From Tardiphaga sp. (GTDB taxonomy: Bacteria; Pseudomonadota; Alphaproteobacteria; Rhizobiales; Xanthobacteraceae), in the NCBI GenBank assembly GCA_028290765.1, contig JAQGJF010000107.1, forward strand, positions 1 to 17,905: 17,905 nucleotides of DNA. Direction: 5' to 3'. The notes beneath the pieces were generated by a model. It searched no databases. It was not told the origin of the DNA and saw only the letters and a program-made list of their open reading frames with translations. The translations under genes and the position numbers were made by a program. Of the stretch, positions 6,893-14,114 are shown piece by piece; the stretch's first letter is position 1, and each line of letters opens with the position of its first letter.

Positions 6893-7519
6893 ATGACCAC
6901 TCAAGACCACCTTGTCGTCCGATCGCATCAAGATCATCCTGAAGGCGTACCGGTATCCGCCCGGCGCGTCACCGGCTGGCTGCGCGGCGACGAAGCGCGC
7001 AGCCTCGACGATCCTGGCCTGGTGTCCTCGCTCGGATGCCGTTTGCACGAGGCAGGTCTTGGGTTCGATCGGCTGGCTTTTCATGTCGGCACCTTGCATC
7101 CGGAAGTTTTCGCACGGATTCTGGCATGGAGCCCGAACGAGCCGGTGGAGGTTTATGAACGGGACCATCCCGCGACCGTTGCCGCGGGCTTTCCCGAGAG
7201 TCCGTTTTATCGGGCGGCGATCTCGCAGAGAAAGCTCGTTGCGCGGGCCTTGGAACCGCCATTTCTCGGCCGGGCGGCAGGCCATCTGCTGCAAGACCGC
7301 GGCGTCGGCGAACTCGTCGCGGCGCCGTTCAGCGAACGGAATGGCCGGACCGTCATCGTGTCCTTCTGCAAGGCGCGGCCGAACGCCTTCAGCCCCGCCG
7401 ATCATCTGGCGATCGACAGCATCGTCTCGTCGCTACAGGAAATGGACCGACGGCATCGGGTCAGCCGTCCATCAGGATCGAAACACGCCGGAATATCTCG
7501 AGCAGCGCCACCAGGCTGA
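6893..7519 (+). CDS. Stand-alone sensor module of adenylate cyclase type, catalytic domain absent
   Basis: A 208-residue protein. Residues about 25-185 resemble the N-terminal region of Rhizobiales class III adenylate/guanylate cyclases: a GWL..EARS opening, GCRLHEAGLGFDRLAFHVGT, then LHPEVFARILAWSPNEPVEV, SPFYRA, and a GAF-like end with GELVAAPFSERNGRTVIVSF and AFSPADHLAIDSIVSSL. In those proteins a cyclase catalytic domain follows immediately. Here the frame stops after about 25 unrelated residues that are antisense to the next gene. It is therefore either a truncated gene or a small sensor that regulates a partner in trans. CAGGA sits just before the ATG. The last 59 bases overlap the convergent gene at 7461-7790. 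Confidence 0.72.
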   Translation: MTTQDHLVVRSHQDHPEGVPVSARRVTGWLRGDEARSLDDPGLVSSLGCRLHEAGLGFDRLAFHVGTLHPEVFARILAWSPNEPVEVYERDHPATVAAGFPESPFYRAAISQRKLVARALEPPFLGRAAGHLLQDRGVGELVAAPFSERNGRTVIVSFCKARPNAFSPADHLAIDSIVSSLQEMDRRHRVSRPSGSKHAGISRAAPPG

Positions 7520-7790
7520 GGAAGCCGCCGGCAATCAAAAGATGAAGGCGGGCGCGGCGCAGTCCGAGCCCACTGCCGAAAACGCTGCCGGCCAGCGCAC
7601 TCAGGCCCAGCGGCAGCAACGTGACCGATGCCCAGAACACCGGCATGAGTTGAAATCCGTCAGCCCGAGGGTCGTTCCAGGTCTTGAGCGCGGGCACCAG
7701 GGTCAGGGCCCAGACCAGGAGAATGGCCACCGCGCCGAGAATCAGCCTGCCACGCAGCTTGGGTGACGGCAGGATTTCGAGCTTTTCCAT
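7461..7790 (-). CDS. Small three-span membrane protein, unknown function
   Basis: A 109-residue protein with a charged N-terminus (MEKLEILPSPKLRGR) and three hydrophobic segments at about 16-36, 49-73 and 80-100. I recognise no family. Start chosen at 7790 because GGAAAG lies just upstream; the frame extends to a TTG at 7811, but that has no ribosome site. Its coding end overlaps the end of the cyclase-like sensor gene by 59 bases in convergent orientation, which supports the idea that the sensor's tail is not conserved coding sequence. No partner is evident. Confidence 0.72.
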   Translation of the reverse strand: MEKLEILPSPKLRGRLILGAVAILLVWALTLVPALKTWNDPRADGFQLMPVFWASVTLLPLGLSALAGSVFGSGLGLRRARLHLLIAGGFLSLVALLEIFRRVSILMDG

Positions 7791-7980
7791 CGGCTTTCCA
7801 ATGACGCGCAACGGCCAGAAACGAGTCCGTCATTCCGCACCGTTGGTCTGTCGATCCGCGGAAAGGTTCATCCATGGCGACGGCGCGGCAACGGCCTTCC
7901 TGAACCAACCCGGCCGACGGTCCGTCTCACCAGATATGAAGCACCCGGCACTCGACTGCGACAAGGAAGGAGACGATCCC

Positions 7981-8436
7981 GTGAACAAGGCCGCAACCGC
8001 TGCCCTGGCGATGCTGGCGTTATACAGCCTGAGCACGTCGGCCCACGCCGCAAAGTTCGACTTTCTCGGCACATGGACGGTTACGACGTCGGAGCCTGCG
8101 CCGTGGGCAGACGCAAAGGAAAAGCCCGTTGCCTCCGATTTGAAAGCGCTGATCGGCCATTCAGTATCGTTCCAGGCCGACAGGATCGATGCACCGGCGC
8201 CGCTGAAATGCCGGAAGCTCCGCTACGAGATCAAGCAATATACGCCCGACATGCTTTTCCAAGGCAGCCTGACCGACCCGAAGCCGCAGGCGGCAGCGCT
8301 GGGCTTCGCCGGGAACACGATCCCGACCGTCGAAACCGGCTGCGAAGGCGCTTTCGACTTTCATTTCCTGAATGCGGACAACGCCATGTTCGGCTTGAAC
8401 AACCGGATCTACAGAATCCAGCGCAGCAAGCCTTGA
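7981..8436 (+). CDS. Small secreted periplasmic protein, unknown family
   Basis: A 151-residue precursor beginning at GTG, supported by AAGGAAGGAG about 8 bases upstream. Residues 1-23 form a clear Sec signal peptide (NKAATAALAMLALYS, ending in an AHA|A signal-peptidase I site). The mature part begins AKFDFLGTWTVTTSEPAPWA and is rich in short strand-like segments, with F-L-G-T-W as in small beta-barrel lipocalin-like proteins. Two mature cysteines (in PLKCRKL and ETGCEGAF) could form a disulphide. It ends NRIYRIQRSKP. An in-frame ATG at 7936 would put a polar leader ahead of the signal peptide and is less likely. Function cannot be assigned; a ligand-binding or inhibitor-like role is only a guess from the fold impression. 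Confidence 0.78.
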   Translation: MNKAATAALAMLALYSLSTSAHAAKFDFLGTWTVTTSEPAPWADAKEKPVASDLKALIGHSVSFQADRIDAPAPLKCRKLRYEIKQYTPDMLFQGSLTDPKPQAAALGFAGNTIPTVETGCEGAFDFHFLNADNAMFGLNNRIYRIQRSKP

Positions 8437-8440
8437 GCGA

Positions 8441-8453
8441 CGCGGAAACCGCG
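8441..8453 (+). terminator. Small GC hairpin after the secreted-protein gene
   Basis: CGCGG-AAA-CCGCG is a perfect 5-bp stem with a 3-base loop, 5 bases after the stop codon at 8436. No T-run follows, so it is at best a weak or Rho-assisted terminator, or a 3'-end stabiliser. Confidence 0.3.
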
Positions 8454-8904
8454 CGACCCGCGGTCGCATGGCACTATCGAAAGTGTGCTGCGACATTTGC
8501 GCTGGCCGTTTTAATCCTCGAAAGACTACGGGTCCGTCGAGATGGAAAACAATTGCTTAATGATTGGCGCGCAGCCTTCCCAAAGGCCCGGAGATTCCAC
8601 ATGGCTATCTTCAAGTCCGAACCTTCCGCGAAGATCGATGCGCCGAACAGGTCGCAAGCCGTCCTCGCGTTCAATCTCGATGGGACGATCGACAAGCATC
8701 ACGGCATGTTCGCTGAAACGCGTGACGCGCCCGCTTCCATTCACCGCTTTGCCGCAGCCAATACTCGGCGCTCTCGCGAAGGAGCTCCTGCGCAAGCGGG
8801 ATGGCAAGGACTAACGGAACTTTTGCGCCTTCGTTCCCAGCAAATCTACGAGGTAGTTCACGTTGATGAACAGACTGACAGACTCTGGATCAGACTTCCG
8901 GCTA

Positions 8905-8920
8905 GTGGCGCAGACGCCAC
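8905..8920. repeat. Perfect 6-bp hairpin in the remnant region
   Basis: GTGGCG-CAGA-CGCCAC forms a perfect stem with a 4-base loop. It lies inside the decayed PAS frame, 235 bases before prkA. No T-run follows and its role is unknown. Confidence 0.35.
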
Positions 8921-9006
8921 ACACGCCGGTCATTTTGGCCCCGAGTGGGCACCGCAGCACAACTTTTCAACAAGTTGCCCGTTTATGGACCGTCGGCTGC
9001 CCACGA

Positions 9007-9022
9007 AGTGCATTGTAGCACT
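9007..9022. repeat. Inverted repeat AGTGC-ATTGTA-GCACT upstream of prkA
   Basis: Perfect 5-bp arms around a 6-base AT-rich centre, about 133 bases before the prkA start codon. It could be an operator for the stress operon. Chance occurrence is not excluded for arms this short. Confidence 0.35.
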
Positions 9023-9066
9023 GCGCCGCGAGGCGTCCAATTAAAGAATGTGCCGATGTTGATTCG

Positions 9067-9092
9067 CGACAGTGCGCCAGCGCCGACAGTGC
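9067..9092 (+). repeat. 9-bp direct repeat CGACAGTGC upstream of prkA
   Basis: CGACAGTGC occurs at 9067-9075 and again at 9084-9092, a period of 17 bases, 63-88 bases before the prkA start. The position suits a pair of activator sites. I found no convincing housekeeping -35/-10, sigma-54 or EcfG-type (GGAAC/CGTT) promoter here, so the promoter class for the operon is undetermined. Confidence 0.35.
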
Positions 9093-9154
9093 ATATATCC
9101 AACGGGAGTCGCTATCAAGCAGGACGGTCAACCGGATTAGGAGAGAGAGATATC

Positions 9155-11098
9155 ATGTACAACGATTCTCTGTTCAATGCGTTCGCTCGCACCTTCGAGG
9201 CCAGGAGCGAAACCGACATGTCGATGGCCGAATACCTGGAGTCGTGCAGAGACGACCCCATGCGATACGCCAACGCGGCGGAAAGGCTGCTGGCAGCCAT
9301 CGGCGAACCTCAGATGATCGACACGGCCAAGGACCCTCGCCTTGGCCGTATTTTTTTGAACCGGACCATGCGGACCTATCCGGCCTTCACCGGCTTCCAC
9401 GGCATGGAAGACACCATCGAGCGCATCGTCGCGTTCTTCCGCCACGCGGCGCAAGGACTGGAAGAGCGCAAGCAGATCCTCTATCTGCTGGGGCCGGTCG
9501 GCGGCGGCAAGTCTTCGCTCGCCGAGCGTCTCAAGTCGCTGATGGAAGTTCACCCGATCTATGTGCTGAAGGCCGGCGACGAACTCAGCCCGGTCTATGA
9601 AAGCCCGCTCGGCCTGTTCGACCCCGACGCCCTGGGGCCGATGATCGAGGAGAAATACGGCATTCCGCGAAGGCGCCTGAGCGGACTGATGTCGCCGTGG
9701 TGCTACAAGCGGCTGGAAGCTTTCGGCGGTGACATTTCGCGCTTCCGCGTCGCCCGGATCCAGCCCTCGCGGCTGCGGCAGATCGGAATCGCGAAAACCG
9801 AGCCCGGCGACGAAAACAACCAGGACATCTCGTCGTTGGTCGGCAAGGTCGATATCCGCAAACTGGAGACGTTTGCCCAGAACGATCCGGACGCCTACAG
9901 CTATTCGGGCGGCCTGAACCGCGCCAACCAGGGCATCCTCGAATTCGTCGAGATGTTCAAGGCTCCGATCAAGATGCTGCATCCCCTGCTGACAGCGACG
10001 CAGGAAGGCAACTACATCGGCACCGAGAACATCGGCGCGATACCGTTTACCGGCGTGATCCTTGCGCATTCCAACGAATCCGAATGGCAGAGCTTCAAGG
10101 CCAACAAGAACAACGAAGCCTTCATCGACCGCATCTGCGTGATCAAGGTGCCCTACTGCCTGCGGGTGACCGAGGAGCAGAAGATCTACGAGAAGCTGAT
10201 CCAGGGCTCCGAACTGGCGACGGCGCCGTGCGCGCCGGCGACGCTGGAGACGCTGGCCCGCTTCTCGGTGGTCTCGCGCCTGCGCAAGCATGAGAACTCG
10301 ACGCTGTTCGCCAAGATGCGGGTCTATGACGGCGAAAGCCTCAAGGAGTCCGATCCGAAGGCCCGCAGCGTCCAGGAATACCGGGATGCCGCCGGCGTCG
10401 ATGAGGGCATGGACGGCGTCTCGACCCGGTTCGCCTTCAAGATCCTGGCCGCGACGTATAATCACGACACCGCCGAAATCGGCGCGGATCCGGTCCATCT
10501 CATGTATGCGCTCGAACAGTCGGTCCGACGCGAACAGCTGCCCGAGGAAGTCGAGAAGCGCTATCTCGAATTCATCAAGGCCGAACTGGCGCCGCGCTAC
10601 GCGGAATTCATCGGGCACGAGATCCAGAAGGCCTATCTGGAATCTTATTCCGACTATGGCCAGAACCTGTTCGACCGCTACGTGGACTATGCCGATGCCT
10701 GGATCGAAGATCAGGATTTCAAGGATCCGGACACCGGACAACTGCTCGACCGCGAACTTCTCAATCAGGAACTGACCAAGATCGAGAAGCCCGCGGGGAT
10801 CGCCAATCCGAAGGACTTCCGCAACGAGGTCGTCAAATTCTCGCTGCGGTCGCGTGCGCAAAACAACGGAAAGAATCCGGGCTGGACCAGCTACGAGAAG
10901 ATCCGCGAAGTCATCGAGAAACGGATCTTTTCGCAGGTCGAAGACCTGCTTCCGGTCATTTCGTTCGGATCGAAGAAGGACGGCGAGACCGAAAAGAAGC
11001 ATGGCGAATTCGTCGAGCGAATGGTCGCGCGTGGATACACCGAACGTCAGGTCCGCCGGCTTGTCGAATGGTACATGCGCGTGAAACAGGCCGGCTGA
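9155..11098 (+). CDS. prkA: PrkA (YeaG) AAA+/serine protein kinase family protein
   Basis: A 647-residue protein, the usual PrkA/YeaG length. The N-terminal AAA_PrkA domain (to about residue 400) has a Walker A loop, GPVGGGKSS, near 112-120 and a hydrophobic-acidic GILEFVEMFKA stretch near 260-270 that fits Walker B. TATQEGNYIG and ILAHSNESEW are strongly conserved in the family. The C-terminal PrkA domain follows. PrkA was described as a serine kinase in Bacillus, with protease activity also proposed; in E. coli YeaG acts in nitrogen-starvation and stationary-phase stress. Start chosen at 9155 (MYNDSLFNAF) because AGGAGAGAGAG lies just upstream; the frame extends back to 8945 but that leader has no family character. 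It is the first gene of a prkA-yeaH-spoVR operon, 19 bases from the next gene. Confidence 0.97.
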   Translation: MYNDSLFNAFARTFEARSETDMSMAEYLESCRDDPMRYANAAERLLAAIGEPQMIDTAKDPRLGRIFLNRTMRTYPAFTGFHGMEDTIERIVAFFRHAAQGLEERKQILYLLGPVGGGKSSLAERLKSLMEVHPIYVLKAGDELSPVYESPLGLFDPDALGPMIEEKYGIPRRRLSGLMSPWCYKRLEAFGGDISRFRVARIQPSRLRQIGIAKTEPGDENNQDISSLVGKVDIRKLETFAQNDPDAYSYSGGLNRANQGILEFVEMFKAPIKMLHPLLTATQEGNYIGTENIGAIPFTGVILAHSNESEWQSFKANKNNEAFIDRICVIKVPYCLRVTEEQKIYEKLIQGSELATAPCAPATLETLARFSVVSRLRKHENSTLFAKMRVYDGESLKESDPKARSVQEYRDAAGVDEGMDGVSTRFAFKILAATYNHDTAEIGADPVHLMYALEQSVRREQLPEEVEKRYLEFIKAELAPRYAEFIGHEIQKAYLESYSDYGQNLFDRYVDYADAWIEDQDFKDPDTGQLLDRELLNQELTKIEKPAGIANPKDFRNEVVKFSLRSRAQNNGKNPGWTSYEKIREVIEKRIFSQVEDLLPVISFGSKKDGETEKKHGEFVERMVARGYTERQVRRLVEWYMRVKQAG

Positions 11099-11117
11099 GG
11101 CGGATACAAAGGCAAAC

Positions 11118-12389
11118 ATGCAGATCGTCGATCGACGCCTGAACCCAAGCAGCAAGAGCCTCGAAAACCGCCAGAGGTTCTTGCGACGCGCCAAGGCTTT
11201 GGTCCAGGGGGCCGTCAAGAAAACGTCCCAGGACCGCGACATCAAGGATGTCCTGGAAGGCGGGGAAGTCAGCATCCCGCTCGGCGGGATGGCCGAGCCC
11301 CGCTTCCGCCGCGAGGGCGGCATCCGCGACATGGTGCTCCCGGGAAACAAGAAGTTTGTCGAAGGCGACATGATATCGCGCTCCGGCAGCGGCAGCGCCA
11401 AATCGTCGGGGCCGGGCGAAGGCGACGGCGAAGACTCCTTCCGCTTCGTGCTGAGCCGCGACGAATTCGTCGATTTGTTCCTCGAAGACCTTGAATTGCC
11501 GGACCTCGCCAAGCGCAAGCTGGCCGAAACGGAGAGCGAGGGGCTGCAGCGTGCGGGCTACACGACTTCCGGCTCTCCCGCCAACATCTCGGTCAGCCGC
11601 ACCGTTCGAGTGGCAATGGCGCGGCGCGTTGCGTTGCGGCGGCCACGGCGGGAAACCATCGCGCAGCTCGAGGCGGAACTCGCCAACTGCAGCGACGAGC
11701 GGAAGGTCGAACTGCAGGCGGAAATCGAGGTGCTCAAGGCCAGATTTCGCCGGATCCCGTTCCTCGACCCGATCGACATTCGCTACCGCCGGTTCGAGAC
11801 GGTGCCGAAGCCGGTCGCCCAGGCGGTGATGTTCTGCCTGATGGATGTCTCCGGCTCGATGTCGGAGCACATGAAGGATCTGGCGAAGCGATTCTACATG
11901 CTGCTCTACGTCTTCCTGACCCGGCGTTATCGCCGGGTCGAGATCGTCTTCATTCGCCACACCGATCGGGCGGAAGAAGTCGACGAAGAGACTTTTTTCC
12001 GGGGACCGGCCTCAGGCGGCACCCTGGTATCGAGCGCGCTCGAGGCGATGGACAGCATCGTGAAGTCGCGCTATCGCCCCGCCGACTGGAACATCTACGC
12101 GGCCCAGGCCTCGGACGGCGACAATTCCTATGCGGATGGCGATGTTGTCAGCGAGCTGCTGACGGAATCCATCCTGCCGATCACGCAGTTTTTTGCCTAT
12201 CTGGAGGTCAGCGAAGCCGGAGGTCATACTTTCGACGTCTCCGACTCCTCGCTCTGGAAAGTCTACGAGCGGCTGCGCTCCGAGGGGGCGCCGCTGTCGG
12301 CGCGCAAGGTGAGCGATCGCAGCCAGATATTTCCGGTGTTTCACGACCTGTTTCACCGTCGCCGCAACGAGGAGAAAACCGCTCCATGA
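11118..12389 (+). CDS. yeaH: YeaH/YhbH family protein with VWA-like domain
   Basis: A 423-residue protein, close to E. coli YeaH in length. The N-terminus (MQIVDRRLNPSSKSLENRQR) and a Gly/Ser-rich stretch near residues 90-105 are family features. The VWA-like C-terminal half begins near residue 238 with FCLMDVSGSMSEHMKDL: Asp243, Ser245 and Ser247 form the DxSxS part of a metal-ion-dependent adhesion site, and GGTLVSSALEAM and ASDGDN supply the later Thr and Asp. YeaH proteins occur next to PrkA and are thought to act with it in the same stress response; the biochemical role is not established. The stop codon overlaps the spoVR start in an ATGA, so translation of the two is probably coupled. 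Confidence 0.95.
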   Translation: MQIVDRRLNPSSKSLENRQRFLRRAKALVQGAVKKTSQDRDIKDVLEGGEVSIPLGGMAEPRFRREGGIRDMVLPGNKKFVEGDMISRSGSGSAKSSGPGEGDGEDSFRFVLSRDEFVDLFLEDLELPDLAKRKLAETESEGLQRAGYTTSGSPANISVSRTVRVAMARRVALRRPRRETIAQLEAELANCSDERKVELQAEIEVLKARFRRIPFLDPIDIRYRRFETVPKPVAQAVMFCLMDVSGSMSEHMKDLAKRFYMLLYVFLTRRYRRVEIVFIRHTDRAEEVDEETFFRGPASGGTLVSSALEAMDSIVKSRYRPADWNIYAAQASDGDNSYADGDVVSELLTESILPITQFFAYLEVSEAGGHTFDVSDSSLWKVYERLRSEGAPLSARKVSDRSQIFPVFHDLFHRRRNEEKTAP

Positions 12390-13933
12390 CCGCGACCTCC
12401 GAACTGCTGTACAAGGGTGCCGACTGGGATTTTGCCACGCTGCAGCGTATCCACGACGCCTGCGAGGAAATCGCGCAATCCGAGCTCGGGCTCGACGTCT
12501 ATCCGAACCGGATCGAGGTCATCACCGCGGAGCAGATGCTGGACGCCTACTCCTCGGTCGGCATGCCGCTGTTCTACAAGCACTGGTCGTTCGGCAAGCA
12601 TTTCGCCCATCAGGAGGCCTCCTACCGCAAGGGATTGATGGGCCTCGCCTATGAAATCGTGATCAACTCTTCGCCGTGCATTTCCTATTTGATGGAGGAA
12701 AACACCGCGACCATGCAGACGCTGGTGACCGCCCACGCCGCCTTCGGGCACAATCATTTCTTCAAGAACAACTATCTGTTCAAACAGTGGACCGATGCCG
12801 AGGGCATTCTCGATTACCTCGAATTCGCCAAGGGCTACGTGGCGCAGTGCGAGGAGCGTCACGGCACGCTCGCGGTGGAGCAGACGCTCGATGCCGCGCA
12901 TGCCTTGATGTCGCATGGGGTCGACCGCTATCCCGGCAAGAAAACCCTCGACCTTCGCGCCGAGGAAACCCGGGCCAAGGAACGCCGCTCGCACGAGGAG
13001 AGTACCTTCAACGATCTCTGGCGCACCGTTCCGACCGGGGCGGCCAAAAGCGCCGCGGCGCTGAGCACCAAGCGGCGGCGCGCGCTGCTGGGCCTGCCGC
13101 AGGAAAATCTGTTGTATTTTCTGGAGAAATCCGCCCCGCGCCTGCAATCCTGGCAGCGCGAGCTGCTGCGGATCGTGCGCCACATCGCGCAGTATTTCTA
13201 TCCCCAGGGACAGACCAAGGTCATGAACGAGGGCACCGCGACCTACGTGCATTACCGCATCATGACCCGGCTGCACGAACAGGGACGGATCTCCGACGGA
13301 AATTTCCTCGAATTCCTGCAGTCGCACACCAATGTGGTGTTTCAGCCGGCGTTCGACGATCAGCGGTTCTCGGGCTTCAATCCCTATGCGCTCGGCTTCG
13401 CCATGATGCAGGACATCGAGCGGATCGTCGCCAATCCCGACGACGAGGATCGCGCCTGGTTTCCCGAGATCGCCGGCACCGGGGACGTCATGGGCGTGTT
13501 GCGCGACATCTGGGCGAACTACCGCGACGAGAGTTTCATCAGCCAGTTCCTCAGCCCGCGGCTGATGCGGCAGATGCGGATCTTTCACCTGCACGACGAC
13601 CCGGCCGAAACCGCCGGCATCCGGGTCGACGCCATCCACGACGAACGCGGCTATCGCCGGGTGCGGCGGCAGCTTTCGCGACAATATGACGTCGGCCTGA
13701 TCGACCCGAACATCGAGGTCGAGGATGTCGATCTCGCCGGCGACCGCCGCCTCCTGGTACGCCACACCGTGTTGAACGGGGCCTTGCTGAACGAGCCGGA
13801 CGCCAAGCGGGTGCTGCAGCACCTCGCAGACCTCTGGAGCTACGACGTGCTGCTTCGGGAAACCGATGCATCCGGCACCGTGCTGAAGGAACACACGGCA
13901 AGCCCGCGGGTGATGGCCGCCGCCGCGGCGTAA
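12386..13933 (+). CDS. spoVR: SpoVR/YcgB family protein
   Basis: A 515-residue SpoVR-family protein, full length for the family. It begins MTATSELLYKGADWDF and carries the family blocks HWSFGKHF near residue 66, FGHNHFFKNNYLF near 125, NEGTATYVHYRIMTRLHEQG near 280 and NPYALGFAMMQDIER near 333. SpoVR was named for a role in Bacillus spore cortex formation; in Gram-negative bacteria, which do not sporulate, it occurs with prkA and yeaH as a stress module of uncertain mechanism. The ATG overlaps the yeaH stop by 4 bases, with GAGGAGAAAA about 8 bases upstream. It is the last gene of the operon. No clear intrinsic terminator follows in 13934-14049. Confidence 0.96.
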   Translation: MTATSELLYKGADWDFATLQRIHDACEEIAQSELGLDVYPNRIEVITAEQMLDAYSSVGMPLFYKHWSFGKHFAHQEASYRKGLMGLAYEIVINSSPCISYLMEENTATMQTLVTAHAAFGHNHFFKNNYLFKQWTDAEGILDYLEFAKGYVAQCEERHGTLAVEQTLDAAHALMSHGVDRYPGKKTLDLRAEETRAKERRSHEESTFNDLWRTVPTGAAKSAAALSTKRRRALLGLPQENLLYFLEKSAPRLQSWQRELLRIVRHIAQYFYPQGQTKVMNEGTATYVHYRIMTRLHEQGRISDGNFLEFLQSHTNVVFQPAFDDQRFSGFNPYALGFAMMQDIERIVANPDDEDRAWFPEIAGTGDVMGVLRDIWANYRDESFISQFLSPRLMRQMRIFHLHDDPAETAGIRVDAIHDERGYRRVRRQLSRQYDVGLIDPNIEVEDVDLAGDRRLLVRHTVLNGALLNEPDAKRVLQHLADLWSYDVLLRETDASGTVLKEHTASPRVMAAAAA

Positions 13934-14049
13934 GTACGGCCAAGCAGGCTGCGCTCGACGACCGCGGCGGTAATGCCGGTGGATCATCGGAAGCCGTGCA
14001 TCGATTTGGATTCTCCAGCTTGCGCGAGATCGGCCCACGCAATTTGCGG

Positions 14050-14084
14050 TTGACCTAAACCGCTTCCTGGAACAAATTAAGAAC
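14050..14084 (+). promoter_or_regulatory. Predicted LexA-controlled promoter of first paralogue
   Basis: TTGACC (14050-14055) serves as -35. The box GAAC-AAATTAA-GAAC (14070-14084) covers the expected -10 (AAATTA at 14074-14079, 18-base spacer). GAAC-N7-GAAC, read on the other strand as GTTC-N7-GTTC, is the direct-repeat LexA operator known in alphaproteobacteria, and a LexA dimer here would block the promoter until DNA damage. The box ends 30 bases before the ATG at 14115. The same arrangement precedes the second paralogue. Confidence 0.75.
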
Positions 14085-14114
14085 ACGCCGGATCTCTAGT
14101 CCCGCGGAAGGAAA

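Larger units (their letters stand above)
8601..9044 (+). pseudogene. Decayed PAS-domain (chemoreceptor-like) gene remnant
   Basis: An ATG at 8601, with GGAG 6 bases upstream, opens a 147-codon frame. Residues 17-39 read NRSQAVLAFNLDGTI and then DKHHGMFAE. Both pieces are recognisable from the PAS domains of rhizobial methyl-accepting chemotaxis proteins, where SQAVIEFNLDGTI and GKHHxMFV are normally separated by about 20 residues (the ANENFL...GY...EI segment). Here they are joined directly at about base 8690, which looks like an in-frame deletion through the PAS core. After residue 39 the similarity fades and no methyl-accepting domain follows. Another frame over 8750-8815 (ILGALAKELLRKRDGKD) could be further shifted PAS sequence, though this is weak. 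The region 8437-9154 holds no other convincing gene. Confidence 0.5.

Noticed and set aside
8542..8814. 90-codon frame MENNCLM... in the PAS remnant region
   Set aside because: Ser/Arg/Pro-rich shadow translation. Only its last few residues could be frame-shifted PAS sequence, which is too weak to call.
8816..8837. GGAAC...CGTTCC stretch considered as an EcfG-type promoter or heat-shock dyad
   Set aside because: Only 11 bases separate GGAAC and CGTT, against about 16-17 expected, and the dyad is imperfect.
8945..9154. N-terminal extension of the prkA frame upstream of 9155
   Set aside because: No ribosome site at the early start and no PrkA character in the added residues, whereas 9155 has AGGAGAG directly upstream.
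9137..11518. 793-codon open frame on the minus strand across prkA and the start of yeaH
   Set aside because: Antisense to the strongly conserved PrkA gene and spanning two real genes; low-complexity shadow composition.
12353..14086. 577-codon open frame on the minus strand across spoVR
   Set aside because: Antisense to the SpoVR gene, with no family motifs and typical shadow composition.
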